A stretch of DNA of 64,000 bases, from NCBI RefSeq assembly GCF_006538745.1, contig NZ_BJLR01000037.1, positions 1 to 64,000 on the forward strand, read 5' to 3'. This document shows, one piece after another, positions 51,675 to 60,358 of this stretch. This DNA comes from Cellulomonas cellasea. GTDB lineage: Bacteria; Actinomycetota; Actinomycetes; Actinomycetales; Cellulomonadaceae. How positions within the stretch are numbered: the first letter of the stretch is position 1; every line of letters begins with the position of its first letter. The translations under genes and the position numbers were made by a program. The notes under the pieces are model-generated. The model was given only the letters and a program-made list of their open reading frames with translations, did no database searches and had not been told where the DNA came from.

Positions 51675-52664
51675 TCAGCCGCCGATCGCGCTCATCGGCC
51701 GGTCCGGCTGCAGGAACGTCGGGTCGTCGATCCCGTGGCCGGGCTGCTTGCCGGCGAGACACGTGCGGATCGCCGCCTCGAGGTCCTCGTCGGTGCCGCC
51801 CTCGCGCAGGATGGTCCGCAGGTCGGTCTCGGTGCGCGCGAACAGGCACGAGCGGAGCTGGCCGTCGGCGGTGAGCCGGACCCGGTCGCACGCCCCGCAG
51901 AACGGTGCGGAGACCGACCGGATGACGCCGACCGTCGACGGTCCGCCGTCGACGAGCCACCGCTCGGCGGGCGCCGAGCCGCGCCCGGGGATCTCGGTCA
52001 GCGTGAAGGCCTCGGCGAGCCGCTCGAGGATCTCGGTGCCGGTGACCATGGTCCGGCGTGCCCACGTGTGGCCGGCGTCGAGCGGCATCTGCTCGATGAA
52101 CCGCATCTCGTAGCCGCGGTCGACCGCGTACCGCACGAGGTCGACGAGCTCGTCGTCGTTGACCCCGCGCATCGCGACCGCGTTGAGCTTGATCGGCCGG
52201 AACCCGGCGGCGTCCGCGGCGGCGATGCCCGCGAGGGTGTCCGTGAGCCGGTCGCGGCGGGTGAGGTCGCGGAACCGCTCGCGCTGCAGGGTGTCGATCG
52301 AGATGTTGACGCGCGCGAGCCCGGCGTCGGCGAGCGGCGCGGCGAGCGCGGGCAGGCGCAGCGCGTTGGTGGTCAGCGAGATCTCGGGGGACCCCTCCGG
52401 GCCGTCGAGCGCGGCCATCGCCGCCACGACGTCGACCACGTCGGGCCGCAGCAGGGGCTCGCCGCCGGTGAGCCGGATCTCGGTGACGCCGTGCGCGACC
52501 GCGACGGACGCGATCCGGACGAGCTCCGCGGTGGTCAGCAGCGTCGAGCCGGGGAGCCACGGCACGCCCTCCGCGGGCATGCAGTAGGTGCAGCGCAGCG
52601 AGCAGCGGTCGGTGAGGGAGATCCGCAGGTCCCGGTGCACGCGGCCGAACCGGTCGACCAGCAT
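51675..52664 (-). CDS. moaA: GTP 3',8-cyclase MoaA
   Basis: 329 aa radical-SAM enzyme: CSLRCTYCMP (Cys21, Cys25, Cys28) binds the SAM cluster, TGGEPLLRPD follows, and the C-terminal cluster is in PFCGACDRVRLTADGQLRSCLF. It ends in Gly-Gly, required for activity. Its ATG overlaps the upstream moaB-type stop (TGATG). First committed step of Moco synthesis. Confidence 0.96.
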   Translation of the reverse strand: MLVDRFGRVHRDLRISLTDRCSLRCTYCMPAEGVPWLPGSTLLTTAELVRIASVAVAHGVTEIRLTGGEPLLRPDVVDVVAAMAALDGPEGSPEISLTTNALRLPALAAPLADAGLARVNISIDTLQRERFRDLTRRDRLTDTLAGIAAADAAGFRPIKLNAVAMRGVNDDELVDLVRYAVDRGYEMRFIEQMPLDAGHTWARRTMVTGTEILERLAEAFTLTEIPGRGSAPAERWLVDGGPSTVGVIRSVSAPFCGACDRVRLTADGQLRSCLFARTETDLRTILREGGTDEDLEAAIRTCLAGKQPGHGIDDPTFLQPDRPMSAIGG

Positions 52665-53212
52665 CAGTGGTCGACCCCGTCGAGCTGGTCGAGCAGGTGG
52701 GGGAGCAGCGGGAGCAGCACGCGCAGTCCCTGGCGGACGCCGTCCGGCGAGCCCGGGAGGTTGACGACCACGGAGCCCGTCGCGCTGATGCCGGCGAGCC
52801 CGCGGGACAGCACCGCGGTCGGGACGGACTCGGCGGCGTCGCGCCGGATCGCCTCGGCGAGCCCCGGCAGCTCCCGCACGATCGCGCTGCGGGTTCCCTC
52901 GGGGGTCTGGTCGCGCGGCCCGACGCCCGTGCCGCCGCTCGTGATCACGAGCCGCGCACCCGACGACAGCGCCTGGTGGATCGCGGCCTGCACGCTGCGG
53001 CGCCCGTCGGGCACCACGACCGGCTGCTCGGCGGCGATCCCCGCGTCGCGCAGGAGCTCGACGGCGAGCGGGCCGGAGCGGTCGGGGCGCTCGCCGCGCG
53101 ACGAGCGGTCCGACGCCACGACGACCGCGGCGGGGAGCCCGACGAGCGTCGCGCCCGGGTCGTGCAGGGTGCCCGGGTCGTGAGCGGGGTGGACGCCGGA
53201 GGGCAGGTGCAT
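52664..53212 (-). CDS. moaB: MogA/MoaB-family molybdopterin adenylyltransferase
   Basis: 182 aa. AAVVVASDRSSRGERPDRSG at the N-terminus, VITSGGTGVGPRDQTPEGT and VVNLPGSPDGVRQGL are the nucleotide- and molybdopterin-binding motifs of MogA/MoaB. It adenylylates molybdopterin before MoeA acts. On the minus strand TACGGT ends six bases before the ATG at 53212, so a leaderless transcript is expected. Coupled to moaA by TGATG. Confidence 0.9.
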   Translation of the reverse strand: MHLPSGVHPAHDPGTLHDPGATLVGLPAAVVVASDRSSRGERPDRSGPLAVELLRDAGIAAEQPVVVPDGRRSVQAAIHQALSSGARLVITSGGTGVGPRDQTPEGTRSAIVRELPGLAEAIRRDAAESVPTAVLSRGLAGISATGSVVVNLPGSPDGVRQGLRVLLPLLPHLLDQLDGVDH

Positions 53213-53458
53213 GCGCCCACCGTACCGACGGCACCGCCGGATCCGGCATCTCGGACGGTCCACGGGGGCTCCGGCAGCGCGGGGCGTGCCTGCCGTGCGG
53301 CAGGATCGCCGGACGACGACCGTGCCTGCGGTGGACGACGACGTGCCCGACGCCTGCCCAGCAGGACGTGGAGGAGGGTCGCACTGCGGGAGCCGGTCGA
53401 GCCGAGGCGGCCCGAAGGTCCCGGCCGGCCGCACCTGCCGAGGGGCACACTCGGAGGC

Positions 53459-54310
53459 ATGGTCGACCGACGGGCCAGTGCCTACCGAGTGCTCGCGTCG
53501 GACAAGCGCGTCGCGATGCTCCACCTCCTGCAGCGCACGGGCGGCCCGATGACGGTCGACACCCTGGCCGGCGAGGTCGGGCTGCACGTGAACACCGCGC
53601 GCGAGCACCTCGACCAGCTCGTGGCCTCGGGCTTCGTCGCCCGCGAGCCCGAGCTCCGCCGCACGCGCGGCCGGCCGCGGATCCTGTACCGCTCGCTCGA
53701 GCGCGCCGCGGCGGTCACGACGGACGCGTGGGCCCGCGAGCAGCTCGTGCACGTGCTCGTCGCGGGCTACGGCCGGCGGCTCGGGTCCGCCGAGTCCGCA
53801 GCCGAGACCGCGGGCCGCGCGTGGGGTGCGACGCTCGCGCCCTCGATTCGACCGGACGAGGGTTCCGCCGACGACCGCTGGCCCGGCTCCGACGTGCCGC
53901 GGTGCGCCGACTTCGTCGTCGAGGAGACCGCGCAGGCCGTCGCGGCGCCGGTCGAGCAGGTCCAGCTCGCCGCACTGGAGCAGCACCTCGAGGACCTCGG
54001 CTTCGCGCCGGACGCGTGCACCGACGGGCTCGAGGTGCAGCTCAACCGCTGCCCGTTCGTCGACCTCGCCCGGGATCGGCCCGAGGTCGTGTGCAGCGTG
54101 CACCTGGGGCTCTCGCGCGGGGTGCTCGCCCAGCAGGACGGGCCGCTCGTCGCGGACCGGCTCGAGCGGGTCGCGGGGGCCCAGCGCTGCGTGCTGCACC
54201 TGTCGCGCCGGGCGGCGGCGGAGTCCGAGGAGCCCACCGCGGCCCAGCGGATCGCCGAGCCCGGGGCTCCGGAGGCTCCCGCTGCCACCGCCGTGCCCGC
54301 CGGCGCCTGA
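53459..54310 (+). CDS. winged-HTH regulator with C-terminal cysteine-rich (SufR-like) domain
   Basis: 283 aa. Residues 8-70 form a DeoR/ArsR-like winged helix (RVAMLHLLQRTGGPMTVDTLAG and HVNTAREHLDQLVASGFVARE). The C-terminal half holds cysteines spaced RCADFVVEE, then DACTDGLEVQLNRCPFVDLA, then VVCSVHLGLSRG, reminiscent of [Fe-S]-binding SufR-type regulators. It sits among Moco genes and may sense Fe-S or redox state for them. GGAGG is only one base from the ATG, so translation is probably leaderless. The exact ligand is inference. Confidence 0.7.
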   Translation: MVDRRASAYRVLASDKRVAMLHLLQRTGGPMTVDTLAGEVGLHVNTAREHLDQLVASGFVAREPELRRTRGRPRILYRSLERAAAVTTDAWAREQLVHVLVAGYGRRLGSAESAAETAGRAWGATLAPSIRPDEGSADDRWPGSDVPRCADFVVEETAQAVAAPVEQVQLAALEQHLEDLGFAPDACTDGLEVQLNRCPFVDLARDRPEVVCSVHLGLSRGVLAQQDGPLVADRLERVAGAQRCVLHLSRRAAAESEEPTAAQRIAEPGAPEAPAATAVPAGA

Positions 54311-54337
54311 GCCGCGCGGGTCAGGCGCGGACGCGCG

Positions 54338-54763
54338 TCAGGCCAGCCCGACCCAGGTGTGCGAGCCGTCGGCCTCGAGCTGCTTCTTCCAGATCGGCAC
54401 CTCGGCCTTGACTCGCTCCACGAGCGTGCGGCACACGTCGAACGCGTGCGCCCGGTGCGCGGTCGCGACGCACGCCACGATCGCGACGTCGCCGACGCCG
54501 AGCGTCCCGGTGCGGTGGCTCACGGACAGCCCGAGCACGTCCGGGTCGCCCGCGAGCTCGGCGGCGATCGCCGCCAGGACCCGCTCGGCGTCGGGGTGCG
54601 CCGAGTACTCGAGCGCCGTGACCTCGCCCGTCGCCCCCGGGTCGTGGTCGCGGACGAGCCCGACGAACGACGCGACCGCCCCCGCGCGCGGGCCCGAGAC
54701 GTCGGCGACGTGCCGTGCGAGGTCGAGGGGGGCGGCGTCGAGGCGTGCGCGGACCGTCGTCAC
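54338..54763 (-). CDS. moaE: molybdopterin synthase large subunit MoaE
   Basis: 141 aa, GTG start. AVASFVGLVRDHD near residue 29, VTALEYSAHPDAE, SHRTGTLGVGDVAIVACVATAHRAHAF and PIWKKQLEADGSHTWVG (catalytic Lys pair) are diagnostic. Combines with MoaD to sulfurate cPMP. On the minus strand TACGCT (54770-54775) ends six bases before the GTG: leaderless. Confidence 0.96.
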   Translation of the reverse strand: MTTVRARLDAAPLDLARHVADVSGPRAGAVASFVGLVRDHDPGATGEVTALEYSAHPDAERVLAAIAAELAGDPDVLGLSVSHRTGTLGVGDVAIVACVATAHRAHAFDVCRTLVERVKAEVPIWKKQLEADGSHTWVGLA

Positions 54764-54840
54764 CGCGTCAGCGTACGGCGGTGCCCCGACCGCCCGCGCG
54801 TGCGCCCGGGGCGGCGGCGGGCGGGTGCGATGCTGTGCCC

Positions 54841-55338
54841 ATGCCGCAGGACGCGAGGAACGTGCTGGGTCCGATCGACGCCCCGGTCACGGTCGTCGAG
54901 TACGGGGACCTCGAGTGCCCTTACTGCCGCGCCGCCGCCCCGGTGCTGCGCGAGCTCGTCGAGGGTTCCGGCGGTCAGGTGCGGCTCGTCTGGCGGCACT
55001 TCCCGCTGTTCGAGGTGCACCCGCACGCCCTGACGGCGGCGCTCGCGGCGGAGGCCGCCGGTGCGCACGGGCTGTTCTGGCCGATGCAGGAGCTGCTGTT
55101 CTCGCGGCAGGACCGGCTGACCGACGCCGACCTGCGCGCGTCCGCGTCCGAGCTCGGCATCGACCCCGACGAGGTCGTGGGCGAGCGCGCGCAGGTGCAC
55201 GCCGACGCGGTCGAGCGTGACTACCTCGAGGGCGTCGCGGCCGGGATCCGCGGGACCCCGACGCTGCTGTTCGGCGGCGTGCGCTACCGCGGGCCGATCG
55301 AGCTCGACGCGATGCGGGTCGCGCTCGGCGTCCGCTGA
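54841..55338 (+). CDS. DsbA-family thioredoxin-fold protein
   Basis: 165 aa. Active site CPYC (Cys26, Cys29) in YGDLECPYCRAA and a cis-Pro loop GTPTLLFGG near 140-148. No signal peptide or membrane anchor is seen, so probably cytoplasmic despite the DsbA fold. It ends three bases from the end of the convergent nhaA gene. In some actinobacteria NhaA carries a fused thioredoxin/DsbA-like domain of this kind, so the two may be functionally linked. Confidence 0.82.
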   Translation: MPQDARNVLGPIDAPVTVVEYGDLECPYCRAAAPVLRELVEGSGGQVRLVWRHFPLFEVHPHALTAALAAEAAGAHGLFWPMQELLFSRQDRLTDADLRASASELGIDPDEVVGERAQVHADAVERDYLEGVAAGIRGTPTLLFGGVRYRGPIELDAMRVALGVR

Positions 55339-55341
55339 AGG

Positions 55342-56718
55342 TCAGCCCACGGCCGCGACCCACGGGCGCGGCGGGAGCGCGGGCGGTGGCCCGTCGTCCG
55401 CGGGCGAGCACAGCGGCAGCCGCTCGCCGAGGTAGCGCAGGAGCACGGTGCCCAGGACGGCGGCCACGAGCGACCCCGCGAGGATGCCGATCTTCGCCTG
55501 CTCGACGAGGTGCTCGTCGTCGAACGCGAGCTCCGCGATGAACAGAGAGATGGTGAACCCGATCCCGGCGAGCACCGACCCGCCGAGCAGGTGCCCGAAC
55601 CGCACGCGCCCCGGCAGCACGCCCATCCCCGCGCGGATCGCGAGCGACGCCGCCCCGAAGATGCCGATCGCGTTCCCGGCGACGAGCGCGACCGCCACGC
55701 CGATCGTCACGGGCGACGACGCGGCGGTGCGGAGCGTCTCGGCGTCGAGCCGGACCCCCGCGTTGGCCAGGCCGAACACCGGGACGACGACGAACGCGCT
55801 CCACGGGTGCAGCAGCCGCTGGAGCCGGTCCGCGGCGGGCACGGCGGCGCGCGCGGCGACCTCGGTCAGGTGCTCGCGCTCCGCGGTCGTCTCGCGGGCA
55901 AGGTGCTGGGCGTACCGGGCGACGTCGTCGACGTCCTCCTGGCGCGACGGGCGCGACGGCAGCAGCAGCCCGACGAGCACGCCGGCGAGCGTCGCGTGCA
56001 CCCCGGACGCCTGGACCGCGAACCACAGCGCGAGCGCCGCGACGACGTACGGCGTCAGCCGCCACACCCCGAGCCAGCGCATCACGAGCACGGCGACGAC
56101 GACGAGCCCCGCGAGCGCGAGCGGCAGCAGCGCGACCTCGTCGGTGTAGAAGACCGCCATGACGGTGATCGCGCCGATGTCGTCGACGATCGCGAGCGTC
56201 AGCAGGAACAGCCGCAGCCGGTCCGGGCACGCGGGCCCGAACAGCGCGAGGATCCCGACCAGGAACGCGGTGTCGGTGGACATCACGACGCCCCAGCCGT
56301 GCGCCGCCTCCGAGCCGCCGTTGAAGGCCAGGTAGATCAGCGCGGGGACCGCGAGGCCGCCGAGCGCGCCGAGCGCCGGGACCGCGACGGTGCGGCGGTC
56401 GCGGAGCTCGCCGCTGGTGACCTCGCGGTTGATCTCGAGCCCGACGACGGCGAAGAAGACCGCCATCGCCGCGTCGTTGACCCAGTGGTGCAGGTCGAGC
56501 GTGAGCCCGACCCCCCCGACGTGGAACCCGGCCTCCGTCTCCCACAGCGCCGCGTAGGCGTCCGCCCATGGCGAGTTCGCCCAGACGAGCGCGAGCACCG
56601 TCGCCGCGAGCAGGAACGCGGCGCTCCCCGCCTCGGTGGCGAGGAAGCGCAGCACCGCGGGGGACGTCGCAGGGAACCGCACGCGCAGCGTGGGACCGGG
56701 CGAGGGGAGCACGGCCAT
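55342..56718 (-). CDS. nhaA: Na+/H+ antiporter NhaA
   Basis: 458 aa, about 11-12 membrane segments. NSPWADAYAALWETE, AVFFAVVGLEINREVTSGEL, MSTDTAFLVGIL and LAIVDDIGAI hold the conserved Asp pair of the ion site; VFGLANAGV and GGSVLAGIGFTISLFIAELAF follow. Exchanges Na+ for H+ for pH and salt balance. GGAGG before the ATG. The C-tail is short and Pro-rich. Confidence 0.95.
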   Translation of the reverse strand: MAVLPSPGPTLRVRFPATSPAVLRFLATEAGSAAFLLAATVLALVWANSPWADAYAALWETEAGFHVGGVGLTLDLHHWVNDAAMAVFFAVVGLEINREVTSGELRDRRTVAVPALGALGGLAVPALIYLAFNGGSEAAHGWGVVMSTDTAFLVGILALFGPACPDRLRLFLLTLAIVDDIGAITVMAVFYTDEVALLPLALAGLVVVAVLVMRWLGVWRLTPYVVAALALWFAVQASGVHATLAGVLVGLLLPSRPSRQEDVDDVARYAQHLARETTAEREHLTEVAARAAVPAADRLQRLLHPWSAFVVVPVFGLANAGVRLDAETLRTAASSPVTIGVAVALVAGNAIGIFGAASLAIRAGMGVLPGRVRFGHLLGGSVLAGIGFTISLFIAELAFDDEHLVEQAKIGILAGSLVAAVLGTVLLRYLGERLPLCSPADDGPPPALPPRPWVAAVG

Positions 56719-56882
56719 GGGACCTCCGGAGGGTGGGACGGCGCCCAACGTGCCAGCCTGCCGGGCGTCGGCGCAACGCACCCCGCTCCCGGCTTTATGC
56801 CCGCGGGGTGCTCGCCGCACGGCGGTGCGGTCGGTGTCGTGCGTCGGACGCCTCGTGGCGCGCCCGGGCCCGCGGCGTCGGC

Positions 56883-58424
56883 TCAGGCGTCCGTCACGGA
56901 CACGCGCACCGTGTGGTGCCCCGTCGCGCCGTCGGGCACGACCCGGGCGACGTCGGCGGTCTGCGGGCCGTCCGGGTCGCTCGCGCGCACTCGCAGCTCG
57001 TGCGTGCCGGGGGTCGCGTCCCACGCGTACGTCCACTGGCGCCACGAGTCGATCCCGCCGTCGGCCGCGAGCGTCGCGGGCCGCCACGGACCGTCGTCGA
57101 CCCGGACCTCGACGCCCTCGACCCCGCGCTGCTGCGCCCAGGCGGTGCCCGCGACGACGACCCGACCGGCGGTCACCTGGGAGGCGTGGCGCGGCACCTC
57201 GATGCGCGACTGAGTCTTGACCGGCCCGCGCTCCGACCAGCCGCGCACCGTCCAGTACGCCTCGGCGTCCGCGAACCGCGTGACCTCGAGGTCGACGACC
57301 CACTTCGTCGCCGACACGTACCCGTACAGGCCCGGCACGACCATGCGGACCGGGAAGCCGTGCTCGACGGGCAGCGGCTCGCCGTTCATCCCGACGGCCA
57401 GCAGCGCATCGCGGTCGTCGGTGAGCGCCTCGATCGGCGTCGAGGCGGTGAACCCGTCGGCGCTCGTCGAGAGCACCATGTCGGCGTCGGGCGACGGCCC
57501 GGCCCGCTCGAGCAGCTCGCGCAGGGGCAGCCCGAGCCACCGCGCGTTCCCGACGAGGTCGCCGCCCACCTCGTTCGAGACGCACGCGAGCGTGACCCAC
57601 GCCTCGACCAGTTCCGAGCTGAGCAGCTCGTCGAACGTCAGGGTGACCTCGCGCTCGACGAGCCCGTGCACACGCAGCGACCACGTCGTGGGGTCGACGC
57701 GCGGCACGGTGAGCGCGGTGTCGATCCGGTAGAACGTGCTGTTCCGGGTGACCCACGGGTCGACGCCGGGCACGCCGGAGTCGACGCCGGCCGGCAGTGG
57801 GGCGGCCCGGGTCGCGGCGGGCAGCCGCACGGCGTCGCGCACCGCCTCGACGACGCGGCGCCCCGCCCCGAGCGTGCGGCCCGCGACGACCGCGAGCGCA
57901 CCACCGACGGCGACCGCGCCCGTGAGGCGGAGGAAGGTGCGCCGGTCGGCCCGGCCGGCGGCGTCCGCCGGGCCCGCGGTGGACGACGGGCGCGCGCGGC
58001 CCGGCAGCCGGTCCACGAGCCACCGCAGCACGAGCAGCCCCGCGAGCGTGCCAACCAGGCTCGGCACCGGCGCGAGCAGGCCGGCGTCGGGGCGGGACGC
58101 CGCGGCGAGCGCACCGACGGCCCCGAGCAGCACGACCAGCGCCGCACCGAGACCCCACCGGCGTGCGGCCAGCACCCCGGCGAGCGCCGCGAGCCCCGCG
58201 AGCACCACGACACTGCCGACCGTGAGCGCGAGCTTGTCGGCGGTGCCGAACGCGGCGATGGCAAGGTCCTTGAGCCAGGCGGGCGTGGCGTCGACGAACG
58301 TCGCACCGACGGCGAGGAGCGGGTCGGCGCTCGCGGAGACGACCGCCGCGGTGAGCGCGGCGACGCCGAGCGTGACCGCCCCCGCGGCGAGGCCGGCGAA
58401 CGCGGCGAACGGGGTGCGGGGCAT
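56883..58424 (-). CDS. membrane-anchored sulfite-oxidase-like molybdoenzyme
   Basis: 513 aa. Residues 1-138 contain about four membrane helices. A twin-arginine-like motif DRRTFLRLTGAVAVGG (160-175) with a hydrophobic stretch follows, then the oxidoreductase molybdopterin domain with the Mo-ligand Cys281 in WVTLACVSNEVGGDLVG and a C-terminal Mo-co dimerisation Ig-like domain (RGWSERGPVKTQSRIEVP, then HELRVRASDPDG). The catalytic part should lie outside the membrane. Relatives oxidise sulfite or reduce sulfoxides; the substrate is unknown. On the minus strand CATACT ends six bases before the ATG: leaderless. It needs the Moco made by the nearby genes. Confidence 0.85.
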   Translation of the reverse strand: MPRTPFAAFAGLAAGAVTLGVAALTAAVVSASADPLLAVGATFVDATPAWLKDLAIAAFGTADKLALTVGSVVVLAGLAALAGVLAARRWGLGAALVVLLGAVGALAAASRPDAGLLAPVPSLVGTLAGLLVLRWLVDRLPGRARPSSTAGPADAAGRADRRTFLRLTGAVAVGGALAVVAGRTLGAGRRVVEAVRDAVRLPAATRAAPLPAGVDSGVPGVDPWVTRNSTFYRIDTALTVPRVDPTTWSLRVHGLVEREVTLTFDELLSSELVEAWVTLACVSNEVGGDLVGNARWLGLPLRELLERAGPSPDADMVLSTSADGFTASTPIEALTDDRDALLAVGMNGEPLPVEHGFPVRMVVPGLYGYVSATKWVVDLEVTRFADAEAYWTVRGWSERGPVKTQSRIEVPRHASQVTAGRVVVAGTAWAQQRGVEGVEVRVDDGPWRPATLAADGGIDSWRQWTYAWDATPGTHELRVRASDPDGPQTADVARVVPDGATGHHTVRVSVTDA

Positions 58425-58542
58425 GGACCGAGTATGCGGGGAGGTCAGCCCGGGCGGCTGGCGGAAGAAGTGACGAGGTGGTGACGGGACGACGGGACGA
58501 CGAGGTGCCAGGGCAGGGCGCCGTGCGGCTACCGTGACGCGC

Positions 58543-59388
58543 ATGACGACCACGCCTGCCGCACAGTCCGTCCCGCAGACCGCACTCGTCACCGGCGCCG
58601 GGCGGGGGATCGGACGCGGGCTCGCGCTCGGGCTCGCGCGCTCGGGCTGGGCCGTCGCCCTCGTCGGGCGCACGCGCACGAACCTCGAGGCGGTCGCGCA
58701 GGAGTGCCTCGACGCGGGGCTCGCGCCCGAGCAGGTCGTCGTCGCGGCGGGCGACCTCGTCGACGCGACGCAGGTCGCCGACGTCGTGGCGACGGTCGAG
58801 GAGGCGTTCGCGCCGCTCGGCGGGATCGGGCTGCTCGTGAACAACGCGGGCGTCATCGAGCACGCGGAGGTCGCGTTCGCCGACGACGACCCCGAGGACA
58901 TGTGGCGCGTCGTCGAGGCGAACGTGCGGGGGCCGCTGCTCGTCACGCACGCGGTGCTGCCCGGCATGCTCGCGCGCGGGGTCGGGCGGGTCGTCAACCT
59001 GAACTCGGGCGCGGGGCACCGCGCGACGGGGACCTACACGGGCTACGGCATCAGCAAGGGCGCGCTCGCGCGGTTCACGAGGCTGCTCGACCACCAGCAC
59101 CGCGACGCCGGCCTGCGCGTCTTCGACCTCGCCCCGGGTGTCGTCGTGACCGACATGACGCAGGGCATGCCCGCGCACGACGACCGCACCGAGTGGACCC
59201 CGGTCGAGACGGTCGCCGAGCTGCTGCTCGCGCTCGCGTCGGGCGACCTCGACGAGCTCTCGGGGCGCTTCGTGCGTGCGGGCGCGGACACCCCGGAGCA
59301 GCTCCGGGAGAACGCGGCGCGGATCGTCGCCGCCGACGCACGCGTGCTGCGGATCCGGCCCTACGGCGACGACGACCCGGCGATCTGA
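58543..59388 (+). CDS. short-chain dehydrogenase/reductase
   Basis: 281 aa classical SDR: TGAGRGIGRGLALGLA (cofactor loop), LLVNNAGVIEHA, LNSGAGHRATGTYTGYGISKG with catalytic Ser, Tyr and Lys. The residue pattern after strand 2 (GRTRTN) suggests NADP. TACCGT (58530-58535) ends seven bases before the ATG, so leaderless; an in-frame GTG nine bases upstream would lie inside that promoter. The substrate is unknown. Confidence 0.88.
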   Translation: MTTTPAAQSVPQTALVTGAGRGIGRGLALGLARSGWAVALVGRTRTNLEAVAQECLDAGLAPEQVVVAAGDLVDATQVADVVATVEEAFAPLGGIGLLVNNAGVIEHAEVAFADDDPEDMWRVVEANVRGPLLVTHAVLPGMLARGVGRVVNLNSGAGHRATGTYTGYGISKGALARFTRLLDHQHRDAGLRVFDLAPGVVVTDMTQGMPAHDDRTEWTPVETVAELLLALASGDLDELSGRFVRAGADTPEQLRENAARIVAADARVLRIRPYGDDDPAI

Positions 59389-59441
59389 CGGCGCCGCGCC
59401 CTGCGGCGCAGCGGGGACGCGCGTCCGACGTCGGCGGGTCC

Positions 59442-59472
59442 TTGACCTTGACACGGTGTGAAGGTGTGGACT
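59442..59472 (+). promoter_or_regulatory. MerR-type promoter with 19-bp spacer and dyad
   Basis: TTGACC (59442-59447), a 19-nt spacer, TGGACT (59467-59472). The spacer is filled by the near-perfect dyad CCTTGACACGGTGTGAAGG (59446-59464). A long spacer with a central dyad is the signature of MerR-activated promoters, and a MerR-family gene is second in the operon. Confidence 0.75.
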
Positions 59473-59491
59473 CGACGCAGGAGGTCCCACC

Positions 59492-60358
59492 ATGACGTCG
59501 AACACCGTCCCCACCCCGCAGACCCGCCCGGCCGCCGACGCCGGCATCCGCCTGGGCCGCGCCCTGGCCGCCCGGTCGTCGTCCGTGCGGCTGCAGGCCG
59601 CGCTCGCGGCGGGCACGCACCCCGACACCGCGCTCGTCCCCCTGCTCGTCGAGCGCTGCGCGGTCGAGCCCGACTTCTTCGTCCGCGACATGCTCACGTG
59701 GGCGCTCACCCGCCACCCGTCGCCGGAGACCGTCCCGCTGCTGCTCGCGGAGGTACGGGACGGCGGACGGCAGGCGCGCAGCCAGGCGCTGCACACGCTG
59801 TCGAAGATCGGCGACGCCCGCGGGTGGGACGCGATCTCGGCCGACGTGCTGCACCACCCCGACGACGACGTGGCCCGCACCGCCTGGCGCGCGGCGGTGC
59901 GCCTCGTGCCCTCGGGCCGCGAGGCGGACCTCGCCGAGGCGCTGTGCAGCGAGCTCGGCCGGGGCGACCGCGAGACGCAGCGGAGCCTCAGCCGCGCGCT
60001 CGCGGCGCTCGGCGACGCGGGCCTGCCCGCCCTGCGCAAGCGCAAGTCGGCCGCCGACGAGGCCGTCCGCACCCACGCGGCGGCGACGCGGCACCTCCTC
60101 GACGACCCCGACGCTGACTTCGAGGCGGCGGTCGCCGAGGCCCAGCGCGTCGCCGCCCTGGCGGCTGCACCGTCCGTGCCCGACGACGCACCGGCGCCGT
60201 CGGCGGCCGACGGCGCATCGGCGTCGCCCGTGCCGGGTACGTCGGTGGCGCAGGTCGCGCCCGAGACGCCGGAGCCCGACGGCATGTCGGGGCTGATTGC
60301 TCCCGAGGGCCCGACGGTGGCCGCGGCAGCCGCGCCGGGCGACCGTGCTGATCGGTGA
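59492..60358 (+). CDS. HEAT-repeat protein, partner of the MerR-HEAT regulator
   Basis: 288 aa. Residues 25-190 are HEAT/PBS-lyase-type helical repeats (SSVRLQAALAAGTHPDTALVP, FVRDMLTWALTRHPSPETVPLLL, ARSQALHTLSKIGDARG, VARTAWRAAVRLVP). Residues 225-288 are a Pro/Ala/Asp-rich tail. AGGAGG before the ATG. It overlaps by 14 bases the downstream MerR-family gene, whose own C-terminus is also HEAT repeats. Probably a scaffold or effector-binding protein; the function is unknown. Confidence 0.78.
   Translation: MTSNTVPTPQTRPAADAGIRLGRALAARSSSVRLQAALAAGTHPDTALVPLLVERCAVEPDFFVRDMLTWALTRHPSPETVPLLLAEVRDGGRQARSQALHTLSKIGDARGWDAISADVLHHPDDDVARTAWRAAVRLVPSGREADLAEALCSELGRGDRETQRSLSRALAALGDAGLPALRKRKSAADEAVRTHAAATRHLLDDPDADFEAAVAEAQRVAALAAAPSVPDDAPAPSAADGASASPVPGTSVAQVAPETPEPDGMSGLIAPEGPTVAAAAAPGDRADR

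Noticed and set aside
55342-60285. A 1647-codon open frame on the minus strand spanning nhaA and the sulfite-oxidase-like gene
   Set aside because: High GC at third positions keeps antisense frames open. Only the nhaA part (to 56718) has recognisable protein sequence; the rest is Arg/Ala/Gly/Pro nonsense antisense or out of frame to real genes.
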